This document shows positions 37,693 to 49,780 of a stretch of DNA of 64,000 nucleotides, piece after piece. The first letter of the stretch is position 1, and each line of letters starts with the position of its first letter. The notes below the pieces were generated by a model. It saw nothing but the letters and a program-made list of their open reading frames with translations, was not told where the DNA came from and made no database searches. Location of the stretch: positions 129,141,132 to 129,205,131 of the forward strand of contig NC_067282.1 in assembly GCF_020740795.1 (NCBI RefSeq). The letters are read 5' to 3'. The translations under genes and the position numbers were made by a program. The DNA comes from Apus apus (lineage: Eukaryota; Chordata; Aves; Apodiformes; Apodidae).

Positions 37693-38346
37693 AGAGGAGA
37701 GGAGAGGAGAGGAGAGAGAAGAGAAGAGAAGAGAAGAGAAGAGAAGAGAAGAGAAGAGAAGAGAAGAGAAGAGAAGAGAAGAGAAGAGAAGAGAAGAGAA
37801 GAGAAGAGAAGAGAAGAGAAGAGAAGAGAAGAGAAGAGAAGAGAAGAGAGCAGAGAAGAGAGAAGAGAAGAGAAGAGAGGAGAGGAGAGGAGAGGAGAGG
37901 AGAGGAGAGGAGAGGAGAGGAGAGGAGAGGAGAGGAGAGGAGAGGAGAGGAGAGGAGAAGAGGAGAGGAGAGGAGAGGAGAGGAGAGGAGAGGAGAGGAG
38001 AGGAGAGGAGAGGAGAGGAGAGGAGAGGAGAGGAGAGGAGAGGAGAGGAGAGGAGAGGAGAGGAGAGGAGAGGAGAGGAGAAGAGAAGAGAAGAGAAGAG
38101 AAGAGAAGAGAAGAGAAGAGAAGAGAAGAGAAGAGAAGAGAAGAGAAGAGAAGAGAAGAGAAGAGAAGAGAAGAGAAGAGAAGAGAAGAGAAGAGAAGAG
38201 AAGAGAAGAGAAGAGAAGAGAAGAGAAGAGAAGAGAAGAGAAGAGAAGAGAAGAGAAGAGAAGAGAAGAGAAGAGAAGAGAAGAGAAGAGAAGAGAAGAG
38301 AAGAGAAGAGAAGAGAAGAGAAGAGAAGAGAAGAGAAGAGAAGAGA
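37693..38346. repeat. GAGAA/GAGGA pentanucleotide satellite
   Basis: About 650 bp of almost pure purine. Order on the + strand: a short GGAGA run (to about 37715), GAGAA units (about 37717-37848), a broken transition, GAGGA units (about 37877-38080, with one AGAAG interruption near 37957), then GAGAA units to 38346. The two unit types differ by one A/G transition and occupy separate blocks. Frames of more than 250 codons on both strands arise purely from the repeat. Confidence 0.97.
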
Positions 38347-38486
38347 GGAAAACCCCCACAAAAACAAAATAAAGAGAAGGAAAAAAAAAGGGACACAAAA
38401 GATAAGTTATCTGTAACCAAAAAAAAAGCACTTCTTCACCTGTATTCCTGCATCAGTCAAATCTCTCTCGTGACACTTCCGTAAAA

Positions 38487-38745
38487 TTGTAACGGCACTG
38501 AGTCAGACCAAAGATCCATCTGGCTCAGTACCCTGTCTCTAATGCTGGCCAAAAGCAGATGCCCAGGGAAAATTATAAGCAAAAGATACAGTGATACTTC
38601 CTTGGAACACTCTTCCAACTTCCAGCAATTTGCAGTTGAGGGACTTTCTGGTTTTGTATTTAATAGTCTTAGTAGATTTTTCTGCCATGAACTTGCCCAC
38701 ACACTTTTTGAAGCTGTGCTATTTTTTCTTGAAGTTACTGTCACT
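38487..38745 (-). mobile_element. Ancient CR1-like LINE fragment (antisense)
   Basis: The words 'actgagtcagaccaaagatcc', 'atctggctcagtaccctgtctc' and 'gctggccaaaagcagatgccc' match in order the antisense of an old CR1 3' region that I know from turtle and other amniote genomes (GGTCAGACCAAAGGTCCATC, CCCAGTATCCTGTCT, GTGGCCAATGCCAGGTGCCC). Further right, 'gccatgaacttgcccacacactttttgaa' corresponds to the next part (CCATGAACTTATCTAGTTCTTTTTTGAA). It lies on the minus strand, diverged and with no intact frame. Confidence 0.75.
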
Positions 38746-41245
38746 GAAGATTAATCAGAGAATTCAGTACTAAACTATGATACTAAATAAATATTCAGAA
38801 AGCACAGGCAAACTTGCCAAAAAGTGTTGCCCTTAGTTCTGTGGTGAACATTCCTTTAAAAAAAATATTTTTAAAAAAATCAAAATCTTTCTATTGCTCC
38901 ATCAATTGCCTGGTCACACAACTAGGACCAAAAAAAAAAGTGGTTAAGTATCTCAGGATACCCTATAGCTAATTATATGGCAGAATTTCTATATATACAA
39001 AATATACTAATGAGAAATAAAGATGGAAAAATATTGTTTACAGTAAGAGATGCTTTTAATAGCTATTACATCATGGAGAGAGATTTCAGACAGGCAGATG
39101 ATGGTTTCCTTAAAAAGCAATTATTAGTCTATTCATCCTATTCCAGCTGCACTTGTTGAAGTAGAAGATGAGTTTTGAGAAGAGACACTGTGTTTTCTTC
39201 CTTGCACTTTTTTTGTTTATTTCACCCAGGGCACCCAAAGCTTAACTGAACCAGCCAAAAAACTTAGGACCTGTTGTTCATCCTGTACCCTCTGTGCTAT
39301 AAACAAAATAGCAGGAGCTGAAGTATGCTTGATCAACTGTACACATTTGAAAACTCTAACTCTAAAAGGCCGTGCCACCATAATTCATTCATTTATCATA
39401 AAACTAATTAAAAAGGCCCTGTATCTTCCTCATAAAGTTCTCCCATTGTGTCAGAAGTGTAATCCTTTGTATATGCATCTGTACATCAAAGTGTCATGTG
39501 GCCTGCTCTGACATGCCAAGTTCCTTGGGCTAGAGATTATGTTCTCCCCTAGAAACATATCAATTCTGATGTCAAACTAGTTAGAAACAAAATAACTTTT
39601 TTTTTTTTTTTTTAAGGTGAAATTTTATTTTCATAAAGACAGGTAAGGAAAAAATAGTTACAAAAACTTAAGCTGCAGAAAAGATTCTTCTGGACATCAC
39701 AAGAAATCTGTAATATAGGCTTTTAAACCCAGATTGATTACACTGAGCAAAATAAAGTTTTGCATTGAACCTTCAATTTTGAAAATGCCAGAGCAATTCC
39801 ATGTCCTTGATTTGCATGCACAATTATAGCATTCATGCACACAAAGGAAGGTTTTTCAGAATTATTGCAATGACACACCAAAATAAGGCATCAGGTATGA
39901 AGAAAAAGCCAACCTCACTCAGCTTGCTTATCCCCTGTATCTGCTGGGCACTGTGGATACAATAAAACTCAGAAATCATCATGTGCATTGAGCTAGACCT
40001 GTGGTGTGGAGGATGTCAACTGAAATTATTGTGACTCAATAAATTCAAAGTCCACTAGAAGTGGGTTCTTACACTTAGACAGGTAATGCTGCCATCTCTG
40101 TCTTAGCTATCTAAATTGTACTATTCATACTAGGCTTTGAAAAGCCCTACAGTCTTGAGGATGGTGTTGCCTTGGACTCCAGAACCCCCTGGGCCTGAGA
40201 CTGAATCATTGTGGTCCAGTTAGAAACTCATCACAGAGTAGTTTGGCCCAGCTTTGCTGTCTCTGCCATCCAAAAATCATTAGTCAAAATAAAGAAGGGA
40301 TCTTCTTTATGAATATATAACCTCTCTTTTGATCTGAATTCCAACAGATTCGTTTTCTGTTCCATATACAAATCAATGAGACTCATATTGTGTCTTCAGG
40401 GCCTGTATAATAGACAAATAAAGCTCACTTCCCATTCAGTTTCTGCTTTTAAGGCTTCTTCCCTTTAATGTTTTCTGGGTTTGTGTGGGTTTGTTTGTGG
40501 TTTTTGAAGTACACAGTTTCTATCTTATTTTCTACTAGTTCTTATTAAGCTAACTTTTACTTCTAATGTCCTTGATCATACCCCTTGAAGAGGAAAAGAC
40601 AGATTTTTCAATTACTCCTGCTTCAGTTACATCAACCTTAGTGGCCCGTGGGAATTTCAGAGTGCCATCTCCTACAAGGTATTAGAATAACTGATAATGC
40701 AGCACATTCCAGTTGATCCTACCTTCCTGACTTGTTCCAAGGTCTCTTTTCCTTCTGCACAAATCCCAGCAAATTTTGTTACTCTGCCAGTTTATCTGGC
40801 TCTCTTTTGTGCTGTACTTGTGGTCATAGAATTGCACTACTTATTTCCAGCCCTCATTTTACCTTTTTTGCTGGTTTCTGAGGAATGAATATCTCCCTTT
40901 GCCAGATCACTAGCATCACATTTTCTTCAAGACCTCAAGAAAATTCCCTTCAGAATCTGCCCATGATGACTGTTCACTGGCTAGAGCTTGAGGTGAGAGA
41001 TTCAAACCAAACGAAGCACTAACATCCTTCTGGAGGGAGCCAAATGTGCTATCTCTGCAGCTTCTACTGGCCTTGGAAGCAAGAAACCAGGAGAAAGAAA
41101 TACACCACTGCTCAGTTTGAAAGCAATAGAGCTGGGCCTGTGTTGACTGACAGTTACACCAGCTCATTGCTTAGCAAGGATCAAAGCAACTGAGGTTTAT
41201 GAAAGTGATGCTTTTTCCTTTGACACTGTGAGGTGTTCCATTAAG
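38746..41245. other. Intergenic DNA
   Basis: AT-rich, no gene or recognised repeat apart from a poly(T) run near 39599-39615. Confidence 0.5.
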
Positions 41246-41249
41246 GTAA

Positions 41250-41335
41250 GATCTGGAAGCCTAATGGTTAAATGGAATCTAAGTGGGCTGTAGAGGCCTG
41301 GAGTCAAACCTCTGTGATTATCTGATTTTCAGGCT
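41250..41335 (+). mobile_element. Second tRNA-derived SINE remnant (candidate)
   Basis: An A-box-like AAGCCTAATGG at 41257-41267, extended by TTA as in the copy at 7.1 kb, is followed after 32 bases by a B-box-like GGAGTCAAACC at 41300-41310, and then 'ctgtgattatctgattttcag', which resembles the 'ctctgattcag' segment of the first copy. The spacing and order are the same as at 7090-7172. The match is more diverged, so confidence is lower. Confidence 0.45.
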
Positions 41336-42680
41336 TTGTTGATGTTCTAGGGAAACTTTAAGTTGCAGTGAGACACAGTAAGATTACTGGTTAACATGAT
41401 CACCAGCTGACAACATAAACTGGTATTTGGAATGAAGGTGTCTTCAGTGTCTCAACAGTTTATTAGCTTTAATATGTGTTAGAATAAAAACAATATTACA
41501 AAATGAATATTTGATATCATTGGACTCCACTGCACTCAGGCAATTATTCTATCCTGTGTAATTCTGCTGATAGGCAGATCAAGGGGGCTCAGTCTTTGAC
41601 CATGGAGCATGCAGCCAGGGAGGCACTTGCCTAGCACTTGCCTACAATCTGGCTAGATTGTATTAAACTGAATACTCTTCACTGCAGCTGCCAGTAACTG
41701 TAGTCTAAAAATCCCCAGAGAACAACAAAAAGGAAAAGGAATGGAACAGAACAGGGACGATATTAGGCTGCAAATCACAATATCCCTCCAAGCTGAAGTA
41801 AGGCATGTTTATTTCCCACACCAGTTCTCACCTCAGATTTAATTTATTATTGTCACATTCGGACTGGATTTGAGAGACAATAACGAATTATGCATATTAT
41901 ATAAACACATAAAAGAGAACAGTTATCAATCTGGTTATCAATTTACGTTTCTCTGAACTATAGGCTTTTGTGTATGTTGGTCATATACAAAGGTTTCAAC
42001 ACAAGTGTGTGTTCGACAGTTCCAGGCAGGAAGATATCCCTCAGTCCTATAAATAGATCTGTAGCCTGTTAAGCACTAGCACAGTCATTAACAAGTTATG
42101 TTTATTCTCAGATCAGAAAATAGATCTACCTAGCCATGCCAAAGAGACATCAATATTTCTAAAATTAGGCAGGGAGGTCAGTAATCTTTTAATAGCACTG
42201 TTAACAATTGGCATCCTAATTAAGTTATGAACTACAAAAGGCTTTTCAGGCTGGAGCTACTAGCTCAGATATATAAGGAGAAGTTCCTCATTGAGGCTCA
42301 ATTCCTTTCTATATAAGTAATGCCTGGGAATCCTGAGCAAAGTTTGACCCCAGCTACGTAAGTGTCTTGAGCACTGGTTAGCTGGTTAATAGGTGATCCA
42401 AGGAAAGACTAATTGTAAGTGTGGTTTTAGTTTATTTCTGTGTGCCTGTTTTGTTAATCTTGGAGTAAGAAGCAATTCATTGTTTACTTTCACTTGGTGG
42501 TTTTTTTTGTTTGTTCCATGGAAAGGGCAGTTGGTAAACCACTTAGGAATGTCAGCAGAATTAGGGTATTCCTCAACAAGGGGAACAAGACCACAGCTGT
42601 AATGACTAACATTTCCAAGGCATACTGGTGGTTACTGCGGAGGTAGCAAGGTGATTCCTTCCTAAGCAGTGTGGAGGCAA
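41336..42680. other. Intergenic DNA
   Basis: No exon or repeat family recognised except the small 11-bp duplication. Confidence 0.45.
41623..41644. repeat. Two tandem GCACTTGCCTA 11-mers
   Basis: Perfect tandem duplication of an 11-bp unit. Confidence 0.85.
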
Positions 42681-42684
42681 GTCT

Positions 42685-42741
42685 TTTTGATCTTTAAGGT
42701 CCCTTCCAACTCAAAAAATTCTGTGATTCTCTGATTCTGTG
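42685..42741 (+). mobile_element. Short CR1 3' terminus
   Basis: 'gatctttaaggtcccttccaact' followed by degenerate ATTCTGTG/ATTCTCTG octamers is the extreme 3' end of a bird CR1. Only about 57 bp are clear. Confidence 0.85.
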
Positions 42742-43589
42742 AAGTCTGGCCGTGCTGCTGGTAGGAACTGCTGTGGAAGTGGGGGCCTTACCAGGGTGTC
42801 TGCACAGTGGAATGGTGGCTTCAGCACCTGAGCCTTGGTGGTCACTCACGGTTTTGTAGCCCACACAGAGGAAACTGGACAATGTGACCCTGTTTACCAC
42901 AGTCCTAAAATTTGTGGGGGGTTCTGTTTACTGTTTGGTTTTGGGGGTTTTGTGGGGTTTTTTTCCCTATATTCAGTTACAGCTCTCCTACTGCAAAACA
43001 AAGCCCTGTGAGAGCTGGTAGTCCACCCCTTCAGCTCCTTCTCAATGACCAGAAAAGCCACTCAGTTCCCATCCTCTACAGAGGAGCATAACTTTTCATT
43101 GGGCTGGGGGCTATTTTCCCATGCAGAAACCACCCCCTGGCACTATAATATTTGCTCATTTCATATTTACCTGATCTATTAGAGGCAAAAGCAGTTCTGA
43201 CAAGAACAGTAATTACAAGAATGTAATGTTCATTTCTACAGAAGGCATGGTGTCTGCATGCCTGGGAAGGGCCCAAGATGCTTACAGCATTTCTATTTTC
43301 CATGCTGTGGTGAGTTTGGAACCTTTACACAGCTTAAGACAGAATAAATTTCACTCCAGCACAAATCTCTTGATCATTTCTCCTTCAAATGTGGGAAAAC
43401 AACACTGAGAATGTGGAAAGTGTAGAGCACATCATAAATCCATGGACACAGGAACTCAGAAAGCTGCATAAGGCACATAAGGTCTGCTATAAAGGAAGCA
43501 CTGTGCTTTCATATTATTTTCTGTTTAAAATCTACATGTGTGGTTTGGGACAAAGGTCTTTTAGTGTGGAAGAAAGAAGGTTCAGTGTT

Positions 43590-43650
43590 TTTCTTTTTTT
43601 TTTCTTTTTTTTTCCTTTTTTTTTTTCTTCTTTTTTTTTTCCCCCTAAAG
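43590..43650. repeat. T-rich low-complexity tract
   Basis: Long run of T with scattered C, pure pyrimidine, producing phenylalanine-rich false frames. Confidence 0.9.
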
Positions 43651-46600
43651 AGAGGAACATCTCTGGATAGACAGTGGAGAGATGTGCCCCAGTCTCCAGC
43701 ACACACTGCTGCAGGAAAGGTGAAATTTGAAATTTCTGAAACCACAGAAATCATACTGAGGAGAGCATGGCACCCAGGATATAGTTCATGTCTGAATAAC
43801 CAGCAGGTGTTTAAGCAAATCCAATGGTCTGCATGCTGGCTTTCTTTTGGTGAGTTTCATTACAGATTTCTGATCCTAAAATTGAGGTGTCTTGAGGACG
43901 TCTTCCTCCTCCATCTGATCCCATCAGAAAGCATACATATTCTTTCCCTGTCTCTTCTCAGCAAGGCAGAGTGATCCCGAAAGACTCACCCTGTGGCGGC
44001 TTCTTACTCAGTAGCAGTGCTAGAAATGCCACCTGCATATTTCTATTGCTGCTTTAGAAAACAGATGCCTGACACTGAAGAAGAGTGTATATGTCTGTGT
44101 TCTTAGGGCATCTGACTGTTTCACAGAGCCTGGGAAACATTTATGTTTCCTTTTTACTTCATCATATGCTCAACACGCCTGCCCTTTTCCTTGTCACAGA
44201 TGCAAAGCAGAATTAAAATCCCCAAGGGACTTTAATTACACATAATCTAGACAATCTAAAAACAAATTGTAGATGAATCATCTGTTTAATAGAAGTCAAA
44301 TCATCGACATCAGCTGTCATAATAAATGCTATCAACTCTATTTTTGCTAGCATATGCTCTATATTACGGAAAGGCATAGAAGCTGAAATCTGCAATTCAC
44401 TTTCTCTGTGCCTGTCAATGGGAGCAGAGTCTTTGTGGGGCTCATCTCCCCTCACTTGCAAACCTTGCACAGTAGATTTCATTCTATAGCTAAATGAGTC
44501 AATCTAAGCTCCCCTGACAGACAGTGAGGAGAAAGTGGTGATTCAGAGACCCATTTTAGCTGTCTACCTTGGGATGCGATAGATGATGCTCTAGGCTTCA
44601 TTCATTACACTGATTTGATCCCTCCTGTAAATGGAATCCAGTGTGACCAGTTCAGATTGTCTTCAATACTGCAGGCAGGTACACTTGGATGAGCTCACCC
44701 TTTCATGCTTGATGCAAGGGAGATGTAGATCTCACAGCACTGCTGGCTGCAGGGTCACACAACTATTACTACTTTTTTTGGTGAGGTTAAATGAGGGATA
44801 ACTAGAGTTTCCTGCATGATGAAGGAACCAAAGTTTTGGCCTCATTCACACCAATCAAACCTCAGAGATGGTTCCAAATATAAGCATGGAACAACCAGCA
44901 ATGGAAAGAAAGTGGTCATATAGTGGAAAAGCAGTGGGACAACATTATCCTAGTAGGTTTCTAGCACCTTTCCTGAAAACATACATCCAGATATGTTCTC
45001 ACCTGCCCTGTGAAACTGTTACAGGAGTATCAGTTGGACAGTTATAGCCAGCGTGGGATGATGGAGCTGGAACATCTGAGACTCCACAGACTTCAGCAAG
45101 GACAAAAGAGTCTGAAGGTCAGGTTCTGCCAGGAGCAATACAGCCTAATTTCTTTGAAAGAAATCATAAGCTTCATATTATCTACGGCATCTTCAAATGT
45201 TTTTTTCCTAATTCAGCCTTTCTTTTTATTACATTTTCTTCATTTCCTTATACAAATGCACTTTTTGCTCGTTCAAAAAAGTATTTTAAAAACTAGAGGC
45301 CTAACAAGCAAGATTTCTAATCCAAATAAATCTCTGAAGTATACAGCATACACACTTGTTTGTAAATCTTTGTTAAATTGTGTGGTGGAAAGGAAAAGTA
45401 AGGTAATATTTTCCTCAAGGAAGGATTGTTTAGGCACAATGAATTTCAGAAGTTATGATTACTTTAGGAAAAAGTGATTTTTGCTTGTGGCACAAACATG
45501 CAGAAATGCCAGAGTACAACTGGAACTAAAACATGAAAGATTAATCAAATTCACAAAATCACAAAGACTGTTTCAGTGTTCTCAGCACAGATATTCTACA
45601 GCACTGCAAATTGCAGAGCATTGAGGTAGCTTTTATTTGGCCACTGCTGCTCCCGTGGGTTGCCGTGGGAGAACAACTGCTGTTCTCTGCTCCTCAAATG
45701 TGGGTTTCAACAAACTGGAAGTGTAGAAAATCAAGGTTCCCTATTCAAAGTGGTTTGTCTGTGCTGTCTTTCCTGCCTGACCACTTGTGATCCAGAGTTA
45801 CAGCTACCCCAACAGCATCTCCAAGTGTGAAAAGCAAAGTCCTCAGTAGGCTCCGCGGAGAATGGATGAGAAGCCCTCACGTACATGGCATTTTGATATC
45901 AGTAGCAGCCATTGTACTACATGATCCCAGGCACCCAGTTTTCCTGGGGTCCTTATACAGGTGCTGCTGGAGGTAATAATGTTCCACTTGCATCAGCCTC
46001 AGAAGAACCCTGTCACTCCTGTCCACATGAGGAGTCCACGGACACAGCTAACCAGCCAGCTTAGCTCAGGTCCTAAAATTGAACTCTGCTAAATAATTTA
46101 ATTTGGCTTCTCAGCAAGGAGAGGAATAAAAGCTGTTGTGAATTTTCTGCTGGTCTACAAGGACCTCACTGTTCCCCATTAGTGCCATTCTATCTCTGTT
46201 TCAAGAGGCTTGTAGCAGAGAGTAATTCAGAAAGGTGAGATCTCACCTCAAATTTCTACATGTCTCTGGATTCTCAAAAAAAGCACCGTGGGGTGGCAGA
46301 AACCAGGATTATACTGATTTATTCATCCTTGCTGATACTGGATTGGACAACCAGGAACCTTAAGGTTCACCATTAAGAGGATGACATTGTTAAATTACAG
46401 GTTAAAAGCTGTAGCCACAGAGCAGATAATGAAAGTAGTAAGAGTACTAGGATGTCAGCCTCTTTATAATACCCATGCCTACACTTGTACAGTACCTTCT
46501 GTGGCAAAGTATCTTTAATTCTGCAGAAAGTCAACATGGGAGTCTTTGTCAAACAAATGTCATGGTCTCTCACACATGAAGAATTTTCTAAATGCTAATG

Positions 46601-48147
46601 CAGACTTTTACTGCCTTGTGTGTAAAGAGGGAAACAAACAGATAGCGTATTTAAAATCCTGCCTTAAAATCCAGGCAGATTCCAGCAGGCACCACAAACC
46701 TGTGTTAGCACTGCAAGCTGCAGGAGACAGGGGGTTGTATTGAAAAATTTTGTTCTACCATACCATGTAATAAACAGCTCTTTAAAAAACCTCTTCTGGT
46801 TACTGGCAGCGTAGGTAGGAGAGCTAACCTCCCACCTACTGGAACTTTCTCAAATCCGTGGAAAGAATATCAGTGATTTTACTTTGGAACTGGATTTAAA
46901 AGAGTGCATATCTTACACAAAATCAAAGGAGCTGCCTTTCCATGAAACAAGAGTATATGTATTGTCAAACTTTTCCGAATGGAGCTGGCTTATTTGTCAC
47001 TGAATCATGCCCATCAAATATCTGAAGACATTTGTTCCTGTGATGAAGTTTGTCATTCATTAAATGCACAGTTAACCCCCACAGAGAATGTCTACATTTC
47101 CTATAAATTCTTAAAAGTCAATGTATTTTTTTCCTAAAACTGTTACCAGGTTATCGTAGTTGACTGTCCTCTGCAGTTTTCCAAGGAATCTTTGGGATCC
47201 TGTATGGAAAATTATGGTGTATTACATATGGAAACATGTTTGCAGAATGTACTGGGCTTGGAAACTTCCATGGCTTGGAAACTTCATGACACTGAAGCAT
47301 TTATCATCAATAAAAATATTAGATCCTTCTGAGAATCTCTCATGGATGTAGGCTCTTTGGATACATAAAGAGTGAATTTTCAGCTCAAACAAGTGCCCAG
47401 CATTAAAATCTCCATCTTGAAAGGACAGAGTGAGTTTTAACAGGCATTTCAGTGCCAAGACATGTCAGTCAAATTATTATTGGCTCTAGCTGCACCCTCA
47501 CAAGCTGTTACATTCTTTACCTGCAGCAGAGTGGCACTCAAAAAGGTGCAAAATTCTTCTTTGCTTTTGAAAACACCAATGAAAGTTTAAAAAAACAAAA
47601 CAAAACAAAACCAACAAAAACTAAACCAACAACCCAAATCCTCCAAACTCATTCACACAACTGAAAAACTCTGATCCACATGCAAGAAGCCCCAGAAAAT
47701 TCAGTGGGAAGTGTCCTTTGAGAGATAGAAATAAGTCCACCCAGCCAAAATATTCAGTAATTAACATGAAGCCCATAAAAATGTTATTCCTGATATGAAT
47801 TCTAGCCTCATTACTCATGTTACCATACATGCATGTGTGTGCATGTACAAACAGTATTACAACAAGTTGCACAAGCCACAGTTGTCTCAGGCTTGCTCTT
47901 AACACAATTACCAGGTTTTTTTAATCACAAGTGTGTCTTGCAAGTAATACCAGTCTCGCTGAAGTGATACATGTTCCATATATTCCCAGGATGGGAATTT
48001 TCTTTCAAGAAAATGAATTACACTGAGAAGAAGGGGAAGGGGGAGAGAAAGAGAGGAAAAGGGAAATCAGTGTTACTATTTTTAGATCAAAATGTTTTGA
48101 AATGTGATCTGCCTTTTAGTCAAAGATTTCCCAGCTGCCCTGTCTTC

Positions 48148-48190
48148 TTTTTTTTTTTTTTTTCCCCAGTCTTTTTTTTTTGTTTTTCAT
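48148..48190. repeat. T-rich low-complexity tract
   Basis: Poly-T runs broken by CCCC and a few other bases. Confidence 0.9.
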
Positions 48191-49572
48191 GAGCGAAGGG
48201 TTGAGGTGGGAGGGAAAATCATCTATCAACAAAATAGCTTTTTCTAGAAGCTCTAAAAGTGTCTTTGGCCTTGCAGAAAAGAAGCCCTATATGAATCTAG
48301 GGAGTGGAGGCTAGGGGATGTTTTGTGGGGAGTCACACTGCTATGCAATTACAGGTCTTGTATATGTATAAACAAACTCCACCTTCAGATCAGCAGAGAA
48401 AAGACTTGCTCACTTTTCTGATGGCCAAGAAAAATTTAACTTGAGCAGGCTATAAGTAGAATGAAGAAGAAAACTGAGAAAAAAAGCTGAGAGAAAATGT
48501 TCTTCTGTGCAAAAGTATTAGAGTTCTGCTTAAAACTTTGCTAGACCTGGTATAAGCCTACTTTTTTTTTTTTGGACTTCATGACACAGACCTTTCCTGT
48601 AGAGCTTTTAGAGGAGGGCACGCCTCCAAATGAGTGTCAAAAAATTTCATTTCAAGACAAGGCTCAAAGTGCATTTCATACAACATGAAAGGACAACAGC
48701 AACAAATTCCACAAAGAAAACCTGGCAACGATTCCTTGCCTTTGTCCTTTTTCTTTTTTTTTTGCAGGTAAGAAAGGTACAGCCTGTTATAGTTCCCAAC
48801 TACAGCTCCTCACTCAGCTCACTGTGCTGATCCATGCTTGCTGTGATAGTCTCTGAGGGGTGATCTGCCACCTGAGAACTTCCAGACACAACTACATCAT
48901 CTGCTCACAGCTCTCTCACCTCCCAACATAAGAGCTGGAGCCAGGCGGCAGGAAGCACCTGTAAGTATTTTACATCCACCAGGGACAACACCTCCCAGCT
49001 TGCAGACTTCTCATCTGGTCTAATGCAGTCAGGGACCTACCCCCTCCTCCTCAGGTAGCAAGAACCATGGCCAGGGTGCTTGTAAGCAGCCACAGCTTCT
49101 GGGATGAAGGCATTTCCTCTCTGCCATAAAATGCATCATTTACTATCACAGCCCTTTTCTCCACTGGCAACGGCTGACAATGGATATGTGGTCCTCTCAC
49201 CCTTCCTCCTCTTCTCCCTCCCTTTTTCCACCACCCCCACACATACTAAGCCCCAGGAGGTTTCACAGGAAGGAAAAAGGAGGTTGTGGGTTGTCTGAGA
49301 GGGTTTATAAGCTGCCCTTCTGGCAAAGAATTAGAATCAGGATATTGTTTAGCTACATGTCTGAACTAGAGGAATAGGCACAATGAAGCTGGATGCCATT
49401 GGGTGGTTCATGACAAGTAAATTAGTCTACAGCACATCACCACAGCTTCAATTCACTCTCCCTTTTTCCCTGACTTTGACTATGCCAGGTAATAGCCTCG
49501 AAGCTACAGTGCAATGCCAAAAGCACTTTGGATTATTCCATGGTTACTGGATAACACAACAGTCTCTGGAGT

Positions 49573-49780
49573 CAGAGCTACAGACAGAGCTGGAGACGAA
49601 GCTACCTACACAGTCTGGGGTCCATTCAGGAAGATAAGTCATCTAATCAAGATAGAAGAAGACAGAACCAGAGACAAGACTAGCAACATTGCAGCTCAGA
49701 CTAGAGACAGGATTAGAAACAGGTCTGCAACAGAAACCTGGTGTCCATCCTGGAAATGCAGTCAGCAACTCAGGACAGCA
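49573..49780. repeat. Diverged tandem duplication, about 123-bp unit
   Basis: The stretch from 'acagacagagctggagacgaa' to 'ggggtccattcaggaag' (about 49580-49637) is echoed by 'agagacaggattagaaacagg' to 'tggtgtccatcctggaaa' (about 49702-49757), an offset of about 123 bp. Both halves are similar but diverged. Confidence 0.55.

Larger units (their letters stand above)
42742..49570. other. Intergenic DNA
   Basis: About 6.8 kb without recognised exons. It contains pyrimidine-rich tracts (43590-43650 and 48148-48190) and a short direct duplication of 'cttggaaacttc' near 47258-47285. The open frames at 43540-43974 and 45010-45477 cross T-rich sequence or lack any known domain. Confidence 0.5.

Noticed and set aside
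37579..38431. Open frames of 250-266 codons on both strands
   Set aside because: They are pure translations of the GAGAA/GAGGA satellite, present in several frames at once, and have no non-repeat domain.
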